A DNA stretch of 64,000 nt from Saprospirales bacterium GYS_P2D (GTDB lineage Bacteria > Bacteroidota > Bacteroidia > Chitinophagales > Saprospiraceae): the NCBI GenBank assembly GCA_009833045.1, contig WUUP01000002.1:1-64000 (forward strand), given 5' to 3'. Positions 43,795-54,025 of the stretch are shown piece after piece. Both the position numbers and the translations under genes were made by a program. Each line of letters starts with the position of its first letter. The stretch's first letter is position 1. The notes under the pieces are model-generated. The model had not been told where the DNA came from. It saw only the letters and a program-made list of their open reading frames with translations, and did not search any database.

Positions 43795-46041
43795 TTATTT
43801 TTCACTCCCAAATCTAATCAATTCTTCGGCTCTAAAAGGCTCAGTTCGACCCATTAATTCCTCTCTTGTTTTGCTTACTATTTCCTCAGATACCCATGAT
43901 GATTCGCTAAAGCTATTTCTCAAAAAAGTCAGTAAATCTGAAATGTCGGCATCAGTGAGAGCTGGATTATTCATGATACCTGGCATGACTGCCTTCATGT
44001 CATAGTTTTTACCATTGACGGTTATTGGACCTTGTAGGCCTACGAGTGTGATAGCTGTGAGTCGCTCTGGACTGCCCGATACGTATTCTGAGTGTACTAA
44101 TGGCGGAGCAAGTTGATTCTTACCCATACCATCGAGACCATGGCAGGCAGAGCAGTACTGAGAGTAGAGCTCGAGGCCCGCTGTGCGTTTGTCTTTGTAG
44201 GTTGCTTTAGGTAGTTGTGGTGTCTTGACGTCTTCATTGACTTTATAGTTTATGACGACATTTAGCATATTAGACAGGCTATCGGCTGAAGAGTTGTTTT
44301 TGACTTGAGTCAAAATGGATTCTTCTTTCCCTGATAGTCCATTGATCAAGTATTCTACAGTATGTGGATCATTACCATATCTATCGATCAGATTGGTCAG
44401 GATTGATTGTGCTGGAGCTATATCATATTTACCTATTTCACGAGCTATTTGTTGGTCTATGCTTCTATTTCCCAAGGCTGTGAGTTTCTGAAAATATGAG
44501 ATTAAACTATCTACTTCTACATCTTTGACTCGGCTTGTTATCTTCGCAACATGCCAATGTATTTTCGTATTGAGGGGCATTTGGGAGGCTTGTTGCCAAA
44601 TATCAGCATCTATTAATCCTAATCCTTCCAATGTCCATAGAGCACTGATCTGTCCATGCTCATTCTTAGGGTTTAATAAGATTTTTACTAGTTCATCTTT
44701 TATACTCCTGTCGTCTAACCCAATCAAAACTCGCTGTGCATAGATTCTGTTATACATGAGATTCGACTGTAAGAGCTTTAAAAGATCTGACTTTGTGTAT
44801 CCAGACTTATTTGCTAAAGGTTTGGGAGTATCATTAGATTGACTGACTCGATATATTCGACCGAGGCCTTTGATTTGATCCAGTGACTTTCCTAAGATTT
44901 TATCACGGAGATAGCTGGTCATATAGGCTCTGTGCTGTATGATTCCTTTCCGCAGATCGAGTATGTATAGGGAGCCATCTGGTGCATTGTAGAGGTTGAT
45001 CGGGCGAAAGGTCTCATCCATAGATCTCAGAAACTCTATTGTGTCATATGGCGATGAGGCAATCTTCAGGTCTTTGCTCTCTTCTATGATATATCGTTTG
45101 ATGAGATTGCCCTCTGGTGCAGAGACGAATGCATTGTTAGTATATGCTGTCCCCAGTCTATCACCATGATAGATGAGAGGACCGCATGCTGAGGTGAATT
45201 CTTTCACCCTTCCTTGTTCATCCAGGATGCCCTCTATATATCCACGATTGACCGCTGTAGGTCCATATGGATAGATGCGACGACTTTCAGCTATAGATTG
45301 GTTAAGATTGTATCGGATAGATTGATAGGGATTATCAAGTAGTTCATTTGGCCAAGCGTAGTCGGTAAAAAGCGGCACACTATTATTGTTGTAATACAGG
45401 TAGCCATCAGCGTCTCCTGACAGCCCCCACTGACCTCTGAAAGAGGTAGCTTCTCGGAGCCATTCTCCGTTTACTCTTCTATATCGTGCTTTTGAGTTGG
45501 CACTGTAGATCCAGTTGTCCTGATGATAGTAGAGATTATTGGGTTGATGTTCGATATTGCCACCTACTACATAGAGTGAGTCGATGAGTATTGTGTTAGT
45601 CAGAGATAGACCCTCGATCTCTGACCAATAGAGCCCAGTGCCATGGGAGTAGAGTAGTCCTCCATATACATGTAAGAGTGTGCGAGGAGCGACCAGCGTA
45701 TCCAGTAGTACATCTCTCGTATCCATGATGCCATCGGCATCATTATCAGACAAGACCACTAAGCGTCCATCAGGAGCCTCTTCATCGCTACCATCGATAT
45801 CTCGCATATATCCAGGTAGCTCGACAGCCCATATTCGCCCCTGAGCATCAAATGAAATATCTAATGGAGAATCCAATAGTGGTTCTGCTGCGATCAAGTC
45901 AATACGCAATCCCTCATCAAGAATAAACTCATCCAAAGAGATCCCATCGTATGGATCATGATGGCAACCGAAAAAGACACTTCCCAAAAGGAAGAAAACA
46001 TAATATTTAATTGAAATCGCCTTATAATTTATCACAACCAC
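43795..46041 (-). CDS. PVC-type haem-binding CxxCH lipoprotein
   Basis: A 748-residue protein. A lipobox-like segment ends at Cys26. Residues about 35-390 form a membrane-bound dehydrogenase-type beta-propeller, residues about 400-610 appear helical HEAT-like, and a cytochrome c domain near the C-terminus contains CSACHGLDGMG. Members are thought to act in sugar or alcohol oxidation with electron transfer through the haem. It precedes the Gfo/Idh gene by 30 bases. Confidence 0.8.
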   Translation of the reverse strand: MVVINYKAISIKYYVFFLLGSVFFGCHHDPYDGISLDEFILDEGLRIDLIAAEPLLDSPLDISFDAQGRIWAVELPGYMRDIDGSDEEAPDGRLVVLSDNDADGIMDTRDVLLDTLVAPRTLLHVYGGLLYSHGTGLYWSEIEGLSLTNTILIDSLYVVGGNIEHQPNNLYYHQDNWIYSANSKARYRRVNGEWLREATSFRGQWGLSGDADGYLYYNNNSVPLFTDYAWPNELLDNPYQSIRYNLNQSIAESRRIYPYGPTAVNRGYIEGILDEQGRVKEFTSACGPLIYHGDRLGTAYTNNAFVSAPEGNLIKRYIIEESKDLKIASSPYDTIEFLRSMDETFRPINLYNAPDGSLYILDLRKGIIQHRAYMTSYLRDKILGKSLDQIKGLGRIYRVSQSNDTPKPLANKSGYTKSDLLKLLQSNLMYNRIYAQRVLIGLDDRSIKDELVKILLNPKNEHGQISALWTLEGLGLIDADIWQQASQMPLNTKIHWHVAKITSRVKDVEVDSLISYFQKLTALGNRSIDQQIAREIGKYDIAPAQSILTNLIDRYGNDPHTVEYLINGLSGKEESILTQVKNNSSADSLSNMLNVVINYKVNEDVKTPQLPKATYKDKRTAGLELYSQYCSACHGLDGMGKNQLAPPLVHSEYVSGSPERLTAITLVGLQGPITVNGKNYDMKAVMPGIMNNPALTDADISDLLTFLRNSFSESSWVSEEIVSKTREELMGRTEPFRAEELIRFGSEK

Positions 46042-46104
46042 AAAGTATGAATAATTGTAATCTGAAGAAAAAGGCGACGTACGAATGACTAATTAAATCC
46101 TTGA

Positions 46105-47076
46105 TCAAACTCGTCTATTGAGCCACCTACTTTGACGTTCGATAGATTCGTAAAATTCATTTCGTAGACGGTGCACGAGATTAGATATTGGGAGGATATC
46201 ATCTATCGCACTGACACCTTGTCCTGCTGACCAAATGTTTTTCCATGCTTTAGATTTTGCTTTATCAGCATCCAGTTCCTCACCAAAATCGATCTTCTTT
46301 TTCATCGTCCACATCTCTGGAGGCACACCTGAATCAACTAATGACTTCTTCAAAAAGTTAGCCGAAACACCTGAGATAGCAGCCGTATATACGATATCAT
46401 CAGCACCACTATCTATGATCATCTCTTGATATTCTTTGTCAGCATTCGCCTCGATGGTATTAATGAATCTGGTACCCATATAGGCCAAATCAGCTCCCAT
46501 CTGCATAGCGGCGGCGATATCCTGACCAGTGCTAATACAGCCCGAAAGAAGTATCGTCTTATTATAAAATGACCTAATCTCATGTATGAAAGCCATGGGA
46601 TTGATCAGGCCCGCATGGCCACCAGCTCCAGCGCTCACGAGTATCAGTCCATCTGCTCCAGCTTCTGCAGCTTTCTCAGCATGCCTTCTATTGATCACAT
46701 CATGAAATACTAATCCACCATAGCTATGAACTGCATCGATGACATCCGTGACTGCTCCGAGTGATGTGATGACGATAGGTACTTTGTGTTTTACTACGAT
46801 CTCGAGGTCAGCCTGTAATCGAGGATTAGTATGATGTACGATGAGATTGACTCCATAAGGTGCTACTGTCTCACCAGTTTCTTTGTGATGCTGGGAGAGA
46901 CGAAACTCGATGTCAGTGAGCCACTGATCAAAGCCTTCGGTGCTTCGCTGATTAAGCGCTGGAAATGTCCCAATAATCCCTGAGGTACAGGCCGCTGTGA
47001 CTAAGTCAGGTCCATTAATCAAGAACATCGGTGCTAAGACTGCGGGAAGGGAAAGTTTATCTATCGGAGTATACAT
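46105..47076 (-). CDS. Nitronate monooxygenase
   Basis: A 323-residue FMN-dependent TIM-barrel enzyme. LPAVLAPMFLIN near the start and LILVSAGAGGHAG (about residues 145-157) are hallmark segments, and GADLAYMGTRFI binds the flavin phosphate. It oxidises alkyl nitronates such as propionate 3-nitronate. No operon partner is evident. Confidence 0.82.
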   Translation of the reverse strand: MYTPIDKLSLPAVLAPMFLINGPDLVTAACTSGIIGTFPALNQRSTEGFDQWLTDIEFRLSQHHKETGETVAPYGVNLIVHHTNPRLQADLEIVVKHKVPIVITSLGAVTDVIDAVHSYGGLVFHDVINRRHAEKAAEAGADGLILVSAGAGGHAGLINPMAFIHEIRSFYNKTILLSGCISTGQDIAAAMQMGADLAYMGTRFINTIEANADKEYQEMIIDSGADDIVYTAAISGVSANFLKKSLVDSGVPPEMWTMKKKIDFGEELDADKAKSKAWKNIWSAGQGVSAIDDILPISNLVHRLRNEFYESIERQSRWLNRRV

Positions 47077-47154
47077 GTGTATTTCATTTTTGACTAATAT
47101 AGTCTAAGAGCATACCACATAGGATATCTAAGCCTCTAATTAATTGAGCAAGAC

Positions 47155-47688
47155 TCAGAATCTGTGTCCGACACCTATACCTATGTTGAGCGCATTCTCA
47201 TGATGAGTGATTAAGTCGTAGGAAACAGTGGGCCAAAACTCCCAGCCATGACCAATAGACACCTCAAAATCAACGCCTAATCGTGTTAAGTAGTAGCTAT
47301 GATCAGGAAGGAACTCTACGCCTGGGCCACCAAATAATACCACATGATGGATAGGCTGCCACAGTAGGTCCAATGTCGTGATGATCGGATACTCATGATC
47401 TATCTCTATATGTTGATCTACTTGTACCTGTTTATTGATGATCTCTATATCATTATGTGTACCAATACCGAGTCTATGATCAAACCAATATTCTAAATCA
47501 AAACCAACTGCTGGCACGTCCACTATGGGATGTCCAGTGACATCGTGAGACTGTAAGAAAGTATGGCATAGCACCACTCCTGCCTTGAAGTGTGAGTTGT
47601 GCTCGCTTTTATGTGTATCATGAGTATCGACTTGTGCATTCAGCCCAGCTGAGAGTAGGAATAGAACGGTGAAAAGAGTAATCCGCAT
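47155..47688 (-). CDS. Hypothetical exported protein, beta-rich
   Basis: A 177-residue protein with a signal peptide (LLSAGLNAQ). The mature part has strands typical of a small outer-membrane barrel, and many His residues in its first half (DTHDTHKSEHNSH). The His-rich stretch could bind metal. It ends in Phe, as outer-membrane proteins often do (GVGHRF). Function is unknown. Confidence 0.55.
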   Translation of the reverse strand: MRITLFTVLFLLSAGLNAQVDTHDTHKSEHNSHFKAGVVLCHTFLQSHDVTGHPIVDVPAVGFDLEYWFDHRLGIGTHNDIEIINKQVQVDQHIEIDHEYPIITTLDLLWQPIHHVVLFGGPGVEFLPDHSYYLTRLGVDFEVSIGHGWEFWPTVSYDLITHHENALNIGIGVGHRF

Positions 47689-47831
47689 GACTTATTTAGT
47701 TTATCCTGCGAATCTTGGAAAAACTATAAAATAGAAAGGTGATATCAGTTACACAGAAGACAGGAATAATCAGGTGTATGTATCAAGCTGAATATCTCAA
47801 GTGAACAAAGAATCAACTGTGAAACCGAACG

Positions 47832-48302
47832 CTATTTGACTATACATTGAGCTTCGCAGGTGACAGGAAAGGCACAGCTATTTGCTATGAAGCACATCTC
47901 ATGTGCCTTTTCATGGAGTTCCTTTGCTTTTTCTATCATTTCAGTTTTACTTACTACGACCTCTGGATAAAGTGTGACCGATTCAAATTGGCCTGAGCCA
48001 TTTACATTTTCGATCATTTTGCCAGAAGCATTATCCGTGTACTCGAGGACGATGACATCGTTGACAGCACATAGATGCAGATACCAAAGCATATGACAAG
48101 AAGATAGGGAGGCTACGAATAGCTCTTCAGGATTGTACCGCTTACTATCTCCTCTGAACGAAGGATCCGATGAACAGTGTATGGGAGCCTCCTTGTCTGC
48201 TACAGTGACGGTGTGCTCACGGCCATAGGATCGGTAGTCAAAAGTGCCGCTTCCTTTATTGCCGGTCCATTCTACGTTGACTTGGTATTGATGTGCTTTC
48301 AT
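47832..48302 (-). CDS. OsmC family protein
   Basis: A 156-residue peroxiredoxin-like hydroperoxide reductase. The family cysteine pair is likely the Cys in SSCHMLWYLHL and the distal one near CFIANSCAF. The PEELFVASLSSCH segment is typical. It would reduce organic peroxides. It is divergent from the efflux operon. Confidence 0.8.
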   Translation of the reverse strand: MKAHQYQVNVEWTGNKGSGTFDYRSYGREHTVTVADKEAPIHCSSDPSFRGDSKRYNPEELFVASLSSCHMLWYLHLCAVNDVIVLEYTDNASGKMIENVNGSGQFESVTLYPEVVVSKTEMIEKAKELHEKAHEMCFIANSCAFPVTCEAQCIVK

Positions 48303-48417
48303 AGCTCTTAATTTACAATTATTAAGACATAATCAGTCCAAAATGAGTTTGATTTTTACTGTATGAATATCATTTTTTCATGTGACGCATATCAAGGGAG
48401 ATATGCTAAAAGATGTA

Positions 48418-48425
48418 TAGATTTG
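48418..48425 (+). promoter_or_regulatory. Possible Bacteroidota -7 promoter element
   Basis: TAGATTTG matches the TAnnTTTG consensus of Bacteroidota sigma-A promoters, 20 bases upstream of the efflux adaptor start. No clear TTG at -33 is found at the right spacing, so the call is weak. Confidence 0.3.
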
Positions 48426-48444
48426 ATTCGCACAAGTATGTACC

Positions 48445-49536
48445 ATGATCACTATACGAAAGATTTGTTGGGTCTTGCTGATATTTTTATTGCAAGCATG
48501 TCAGACGGAAGAAAGCTACTATTATCCTGAAAAGAAAGATATCGTCAATGCCGTATATACGTCAGTCACTATCAATCCTGCTGACGAATATCGAGTCTAT
48601 AGTCCTGTGAATGGAATCATTAATCAGCTAAATATCGAGGAAGGAGATCAGATAAAAAAAGGCGCACTGATAGCAGTGATAAAAGATGAAAACAGTCGAT
48701 ACTCAATACAGAATGCTGCAATACAGAAAGAGCAAGCAGTGGCTAATCTAAAAGGTCAATATGATCAGCTCAATGAAATAGAAGCAGAAATCATAATAAC
48801 ACAGAATAAGCTATCTAACGACAGCTCCTTATATCATCGACAGCTACGTCTATGGGAGCAAGGCGTGGGTAGTAGAAATGAGATGGAGCAACGAAAATTA
48901 GCTTTCGACAATAGTCGTCTCTCTCTGAAAGCTCTCAATAATCGATATAATCGCACCAAAGAACTGCTCCAATATCAACTGGAACAGTCAGAAGTAAATC
49001 TCAGCGCTGCTCGTAGTGTCAATAGTGACTATAGGATCCTATGCCAAATGTCAGGTACAGTATATACACTCAATAAAGAAGTAGGAGAGTCTGTCACTAT
49101 CCAAGAACCAATAGCCATCATCGGCAGCACCGATTCCTATCTCATAGACATGGTAGTAGACGAAGAGGATATTGTAAAACTCAGTATAAATCAACATGTC
49201 GTGGTCAGCCTTGACGCATTTGCAGAGCGGAGCTTTGAGGCTCAGATCACTAAGATCAATCCACAGATGGATAGTCGGACACAGTCCTTTTCTGTAGAAG
49301 CGACATTTTTAGATCCTCCTGCACCACTATATCCAGGGCTGACAGGAGAGGCGAGTATCATACTCTCTACAGAGCGAGATGTATTAGTGATTCCTCATGA
49401 TTATATCAATGAGCAGCAGCAGGTACTGACAGATACGGGATATGTCAAGGTCGAGACAGGTACTACCACAATAGAGTATGTAGAAATCCTATCCGGGATC
49501 ACGAGCAGCACCCCTCTCAAAGCTATAGTAGAATGA
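48445..49536 (+). CDS. Membrane fusion protein, HlyD/RND type lipoprotein
   Basis: A 363-residue efflux adaptor with a lipobox ending at Cys19 (FLLQAC). A lipoyl-like half motif (NGIINQLNIEEGDQIKKG), a coiled-coil hairpin (about residues 95-200) and a beta barrel follow. With the permease and ATPase downstream it would form a MacAB-like exporter. No outer-membrane channel is encoded here. It overlaps the permease by four bases. Confidence 0.82.
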   Translation: MITIRKICWVLLIFLLQACQTEESYYYPEKKDIVNAVYTSVTINPADEYRVYSPVNGIINQLNIEEGDQIKKGALIAVIKDENSRYSIQNAAIQKEQAVANLKGQYDQLNEIEAEIIITQNKLSNDSSLYHRQLRLWEQGVGSRNEMEQRKLAFDNSRLSLKALNNRYNRTKELLQYQLEQSEVNLSAARSVNSDYRILCQMSGTVYTLNKEVGESVTIQEPIAIIGSTDSYLIDMVVDEEDIVKLSINQHVVVSLDAFAERSFEAQITKINPQMDSRTQSFSVEATFLDPPAPLYPGLTGEASIILSTERDVLVIPHDYINEQQQVLTDTGYVKVETGTTTIEYVEILSGITSSTPLKAIVE

Positions 49537-50789
49537 ATATCCCACTGATCAGTAAAATAGCGAAAAATCACCTGCTATCTCGTATCAAACAGCCTATAGT
49601 GGCGGCTCTTGGTGTGATGTTTGGCATTGGGACATTCATAGTATTAGTGAGCTTCATGACTGGGCTCAATGCACTACTCGACGGATTAGTACTCAATCGT
49701 ACTCCACATATACATATCTACAATGAAATAGAAGCATCCGAGATACAGCCAATAGAAAGAAAACTAAATCCCTCAGAGATAGCCAATGTATACTCAGTAA
49801 AGCCTAAAAGAAACCTCCAAAGAATCGCCAATGTAGATGCGCTACAGCGTGAACTCCTGGCAGATGAAAAGGTCAGAGGCATATCTCCACAGGTCAGTGC
49901 TCAGGCTTTTTATATGGCCGGAGATGTAGCGCTCAATGGCATCATAAATGGAATAGATATCCAGCAAGAGATGGAGCTATTCAGCATGGGAGACTACATA
50001 GTGGCAGGTGATCCTACGCAGCTCAACTATCTGGACAATGGCATCATCATCGGTAAGGGCGTTGCAGATAAGTTGCTAGTAGATATAGGTGATCGAATAC
50101 AAATCACAACTCCCAATGGAGGAGTCTTTAATCTTAAGATCATAGGATTTTATCAGAGCGGACTGGCGGAGATAGATAATATCCAAAGCTATGTCAACAT
50201 TAAAAGGGCCCAGATACTACTCGGCGAAAAGTCAAACTATATCACTGATCTCAATGTCAAGCTCCATGATATGGATGACGCTCCAGAGATGTCGAGACTG
50301 ATCGAGAGCTATCGAGACATCAGTGCTGTTACCATACAAGAGGCCAATGCACAATTTGAAACAGGGACTTCTATCCGAAATCTCATCACCTATGCTGTTT
50401 CGGTGACACTTCTGGTGGTAGCGGGATTTGGTATATACAATATCCTCAATATGCTCATCTATGAGAAAATGAATGATATAGCTATCCTGAAAGCTACGGG
50501 CTATACAGGTGCCGATGTACAGTGGATATTCATTTTTCAGGCGTTGCTCATAGGCATCGTCGGGGGAGCGTTAGGGCTTCTGTTAGGGTTTGGGCTGTCG
50601 GTACTTATATCCCAAATACCATTTGAGACGGAGGCACTTCCTACTGTCAAAACGTATCCGGTCAATTTTAGTCCACGCTATTATGTCATTGGGATCGTGT
50701 TCGCTTTGGTATCTACATTTTTTGCTGGATATCTACCCTCGAGAAAAGCTCGCTCCATAGATCCCGTCGAAATACTCAGAGGCCAATGA
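49533..50789 (+). CDS. ABC transporter permease, MacB/LolC type
   Basis: A 418-residue permease with one N-terminal membrane helix, a large periplasmic domain (about residues 45-280) and three C-terminal helices, as in FtsX/MacB/LolC proteins. ILKATGYTGADVQWIF is the conserved cytoplasmic coupling segment. It is coupled to both neighbours by four-base overlaps. Confidence 0.85.
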   Translation: MNIPLISKIAKNHLLSRIKQPIVAALGVMFGIGTFIVLVSFMTGLNALLDGLVLNRTPHIHIYNEIEASEIQPIERKLNPSEIANVYSVKPKRNLQRIANVDALQRELLADEKVRGISPQVSAQAFYMAGDVALNGIINGIDIQQEMELFSMGDYIVAGDPTQLNYLDNGIIIGKGVADKLLVDIGDRIQITTPNGGVFNLKIIGFYQSGLAEIDNIQSYVNIKRAQILLGEKSNYITDLNVKLHDMDDAPEMSRLIESYRDISAVTIQEANAQFETGTSIRNLITYAVSVTLLVVAGFGIYNILNMLIYEKMNDIAILKATGYTGADVQWIFIFQALLIGIVGGALGLLLGFGLSVLISQIPFETEALPTVKTYPVNFSPRYYVIGIVFALVSTFFAGYLPSRKARSIDPVEILRGQ

Positions 50790-51463
50790 CAAAGACTATA
50801 CTACGGACAGAAAATGTCAATAAATACTTCCGCAAACCAGTGCTTTTTCATGTGCTGAAGGATATCAATATTTCTATCAACAAAGGAGAATTCGTATCCA
50901 TAATGGGTAAATCTGGATGTGGCAAATCTACCTTGCTTTACATCCTGTCGACCATGGATACGGACTATGATGGAGATCTCTACATCAATGAGAAAAAAGT
51001 AACAGGACTAAGCAAAAATGAGTTGGCTTATCTCAGGAGTAAGGAGATAGGTTTTATATTTCAGTTTCACTATTTATTATCTGATTTCAGCGTAGTAGAA
51101 AACGTCATGCTACCAGCCCTAAAACTCGGTGCTAAATCTAAAACTGACATAAGAAAAGACGCCATCCAGAAACTGGAAATGCTTAACATTGGTCACATCG
51201 CTAACAAGAAAGCCTCTAAGATCTCAGGTGGAGAAAAACAACGTGCTGCAATAGCTCGATGCCTAATCAATAATCCCTCTATCATCATGGGAGATGAGCC
51301 CACGGGCAATTTGGATAGCAAAAACTCTCAAAACGTATTCAGAATACTCAGAGAGCTCTCGGATGAGTATGGGCTTTCACTTTTAGTAGTGACGCATGAT
51401 CACGATTTTGCAGGTCAGACGGATCGTATCATTGAGATGGGTGATGGTCACATCATATCTTGA
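50786..51463 (+). CDS. ABC transporter ATPase, MacB/LolD type
   Basis: A 225-residue ATPase with Walker A GKSGCGKST (about 41-49), signature SGGEKQR (about 147-153) and Walker B IIMGDEPTG. Partner of the permease. Substrate could be a drug, lipoprotein or peptide. It converges on murI with an 11-base overlap. Confidence 0.9.
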   Translation: MTKTILRTENVNKYFRKPVLFHVLKDINISINKGEFVSIMGKSGCGKSTLLYILSTMDTDYDGDLYINEKKVTGLSKNELAYLRSKEIGFIFQFHYLLSDFSVVENVMLPALKLGAKSKTDIRKDAIQKLEMLNIGHIANKKASKISGGEKQRAAIARCLINNPSIIMGDEPTGNLDSKNSQNVFRILRELSDEYGLSLLVVTHDHDFAGQTDRIIEMGDGHIIS

Positions 51464-52238
51464 AGCGATCCAGATATCCGAAGAAAGGCTCCAGATATTC
51501 TATATCTACCTCTCGGCCAGATAGATAGCAGAGGTGCTCATTAGAGTTGTCGGGCTCGTTGAGTAGTATTTGAGATTTTAGTCTATTCACGGTGCCCGCA
51601 TTGCCATCGATGATCTTGATATGATCTGGCAGTAGAGAGCGCAGGAGAGGGTAATAGTATATGAAGTGGGTACAGCCCAATACGACGGTAGATATATCAC
51701 TGAGTGGTTGAGAAGAGAGCTTTTTCTTGACCTTAGCAATTAGTGAGTTGCTATTAAAATCAAACTCCTCTGCTGCATCCACGAGCTCCGGCATAGGTAG
51801 TTTGAGTGTTTGTTCCTGACCATTAAGTTGGGATATGAGATTTTCCAGCTTTTCTTCTCGTAGGGTGAGGGTAGTGGCCAATATCAAAATCTTCTTATCT
51901 ACTGTGTTTTGCTCCAGTGCTGGTTTGACTGCGGGCTCCATCCCTATAATGGGTATGGTATACAGATCCCTGAGCTGCTCCACCGCCACACTGGTAGCTG
52001 TATTACAGGCCAGGACTATTGCCTTAAGTCTGTGCTGGGATGAGATCTGCCAGATCGCTTCGATGACGATATTACGCACTTCCTCTTTTGATTTTTCGCC
52101 GTAAGGCACATGAGCGACATCGGCATAGTAGATAAATGACTCGTGAGGCATCACAGACTGAGCTCGATGTAGTACCGTCAATCCTCCTACACCACTATCA
52201 AAAATCAATATGTATTCCTTTGATACTGAATCTCTCAT
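51453..52238 (-). CDS. murI: Glutamate racemase
   Basis: A 261-residue enzyme that makes D-glutamate for peptidoglycan. FDSGVGGLTV at the start, the catalytic Cys in ACNTATS (about residue 79) and the second Cys in VLGCTHF are visible. It shares one base with the SulP gene upstream and its 3' end overlaps the ABC ATPase. Confidence 0.92.
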   Translation of the reverse strand: MRDSVSKEYILIFDSGVGGLTVLHRAQSVMPHESFIYYADVAHVPYGEKSKEEVRNIVIEAIWQISSQHRLKAIVLACNTATSVAVEQLRDLYTIPIIGMEPAVKPALEQNTVDKKILILATTLTLREEKLENLISQLNGQEQTLKLPMPELVDAAEEFDFNSNSLIAKVKKKLSSQPLSDISTVVLGCTHFIYYYPLLRSLLPDHIKIIDGNAGTVNRLKSQILLNEPDNSNEHLCYLSGREVDIEYLEPFFGYLDRFKI

Positions 52239-53989
52239 TATTTAGAGGGGCGCTTTTTACTTCGTTTATTTGCCTGCATCGCTTCTGTAGCTCGTTGATT
52301 ATCATGCTCTTCATCGATTTTCTTCTTATTGATGAATAAGACGGCATCATGCACTGATAAATGATGTTTTTCAGGTTCCGTCATGAGTCCAGATTTTGCC
52401 AAGATATCTCTTACAGGGCCTATGGCCTTGCAGATATACAGATCGATGCCTTGATCACTGAGTTGTCTATCGAGATCTCTGATCACATCCAGTCCACTGC
52501 TATCGATGCTATGGATATTGCCAGCATCAAGGAGTACATGCTCGATAGGATCCTCGCTATCTTTGACGAACTCCTTAATGCGATCCTTTACATATTGGCA
52601 GTTGCCAAAATATAGCTGCTCATCTACTCTGATGATGAGAGCGTTATTGAGCTGCTCTGTGCGGTGATATCGATTGACATTGCGATAGTGGCTCGTCCCT
52701 GGTATATTGCCCAGTATGGCCATGTGCGGACGTGTACTTTTGTAGATGATAGCGGCTATGGATAGTACGACTCCAAATAATACACCTAACTCAATACCTA
52801 AAATTAAAGTCGCTACGAATGTCACTGACATCATCGCTAAATCGCTTCGATGTACTTTCCATAAGTATATGGCCTCTTGATAATTGAATAATCCTATAAT
52901 GGCAATCAAAATGATAGAGGCTAATATGGCTTTGGGTAGATAGTAAAAAAGTGGAGTTAGAACTATGAGAGCGAGAGCCACTATCACAACTGTGATCAGA
53001 CCTGCAATCGATGTTTTGGCTCCCGTGTCACTATTGACAGCTGATCTCGAAAAGCTACCAGAAGTCGGTATTGACTGAAAAAATGCACCTGCTATTTTGC
53101 TCAGCCCAACAGCTTGCAATTCTTTATCGGGATTGATTTCGTAGCTCTTATGTTTTGCCTCGAGGACCTTAGCGATGCTGAGACACTCTACGCACCCTAT
53201 GATACCTACGGTGAATATAGTAGGGATCAAGCGCTGTATATTCTCCCAACTAAGATCAGGCATGATAAATCCAGGTAATCCATCAGGCACATCGCCCAGC
53301 ACTTCCAATCCAGACTGATCTAATCGCAAGAAATAGCTCAAGGCTGTAGCAATTATCACTACTATTAAGGGCCCAGGTATGGCAGCATGAAGTTTTTTCA
53401 ATAGCTTAATCAAGATCATACCTCCGATACACATCGATAAAGGTATCCACTTAGTCTCGAGGATATGTGTCATCGCATAGTAGAAAGTCTCTACTGGTTT
53501 ATCAAATCGGGGTATCTCAATGCCTAAGGCATCTTTGAGCTGAGATATACCGATTATGATCGCAGCGGCAGAGGTAAAACCAGAGATCACAGGGTTAGAC
53601 AGAAAATTGACAAAAAATCCAAGTCTGAGCGTACCCAAAAGCCATTGGAATATACCAATGAATAAACCAGCCGTTATCACCAAGCTGATATACTCTTCAC
53701 TGCCAGGATCTGCTAATTTGCTAATACCTGCAGCCACTAAAATCGCAGATACCGCCACAGGACCTATGGACAGATGCCTCGATGTAGCGAATAGGGCATA
53801 TACGATCAATGGTATCAAAGCACTATATAGTCCGTAGATAGGCGGCACTCCGGCTAAATAGGCATATGCCATACACTGTGGCACGAGCATGACACCTACT
53901 GTGAGTCCAGCAAACAAATCAGCTCTGAAAGAAGACTTGCTATAGTCCTTGAGCTGATGGATGATAGGTAGTATGTCACTGGCTTTCAC
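52238..53989 (-). CDS. SulP family anion transporter with STAS domain
   Basis: A 583-residue transporter. About 12 membrane helices with QCMAYAYLAGVPPIYGLY near the start, then a cytoplasmic STAS domain (about residues 440-550) with the VLLDAGNIHSIDSSGLDV segment. Members move sulfate, bicarbonate or other anions. The C-terminus is Lys-rich. It is in one transcript with murI by overlap. Confidence 0.88.
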   Translation of the reverse strand: MKASDILPIIHQLKDYSKSSFRADLFAGLTVGVMLVPQCMAYAYLAGVPPIYGLYSALIPLIVYALFATSRHLSIGPVAVSAILVAAGISKLADPGSEEYISLVITAGLFIGIFQWLLGTLRLGFFVNFLSNPVISGFTSAAAIIIGISQLKDALGIEIPRFDKPVETFYYAMTHILETKWIPLSMCIGGMILIKLLKKLHAAIPGPLIVVIIATALSYFLRLDQSGLEVLGDVPDGLPGFIMPDLSWENIQRLIPTIFTVGIIGCVECLSIAKVLEAKHKSYEINPDKELQAVGLSKIAGAFFQSIPTSGSFSRSAVNSDTGAKTSIAGLITVVIVALALIVLTPLFYYLPKAILASIILIAIIGLFNYQEAIYLWKVHRSDLAMMSVTFVATLILGIELGVLFGVVLSIAAIIYKSTRPHMAILGNIPGTSHYRNVNRYHRTEQLNNALIIRVDEQLYFGNCQYVKDRIKEFVKDSEDPIEHVLLDAGNIHSIDSSGLDVIRDLDRQLSDQGIDLYICKAIGPVRDILAKSGLMTEPEKHHLSVHDAVLFINKKKIDEEHDNQRATEAMQANKRSKKRPSK

Positions 53990-54025
53990 AGTACAATAAT
54001 AAGAAGGCTCTGAGCCGAATGAAAC

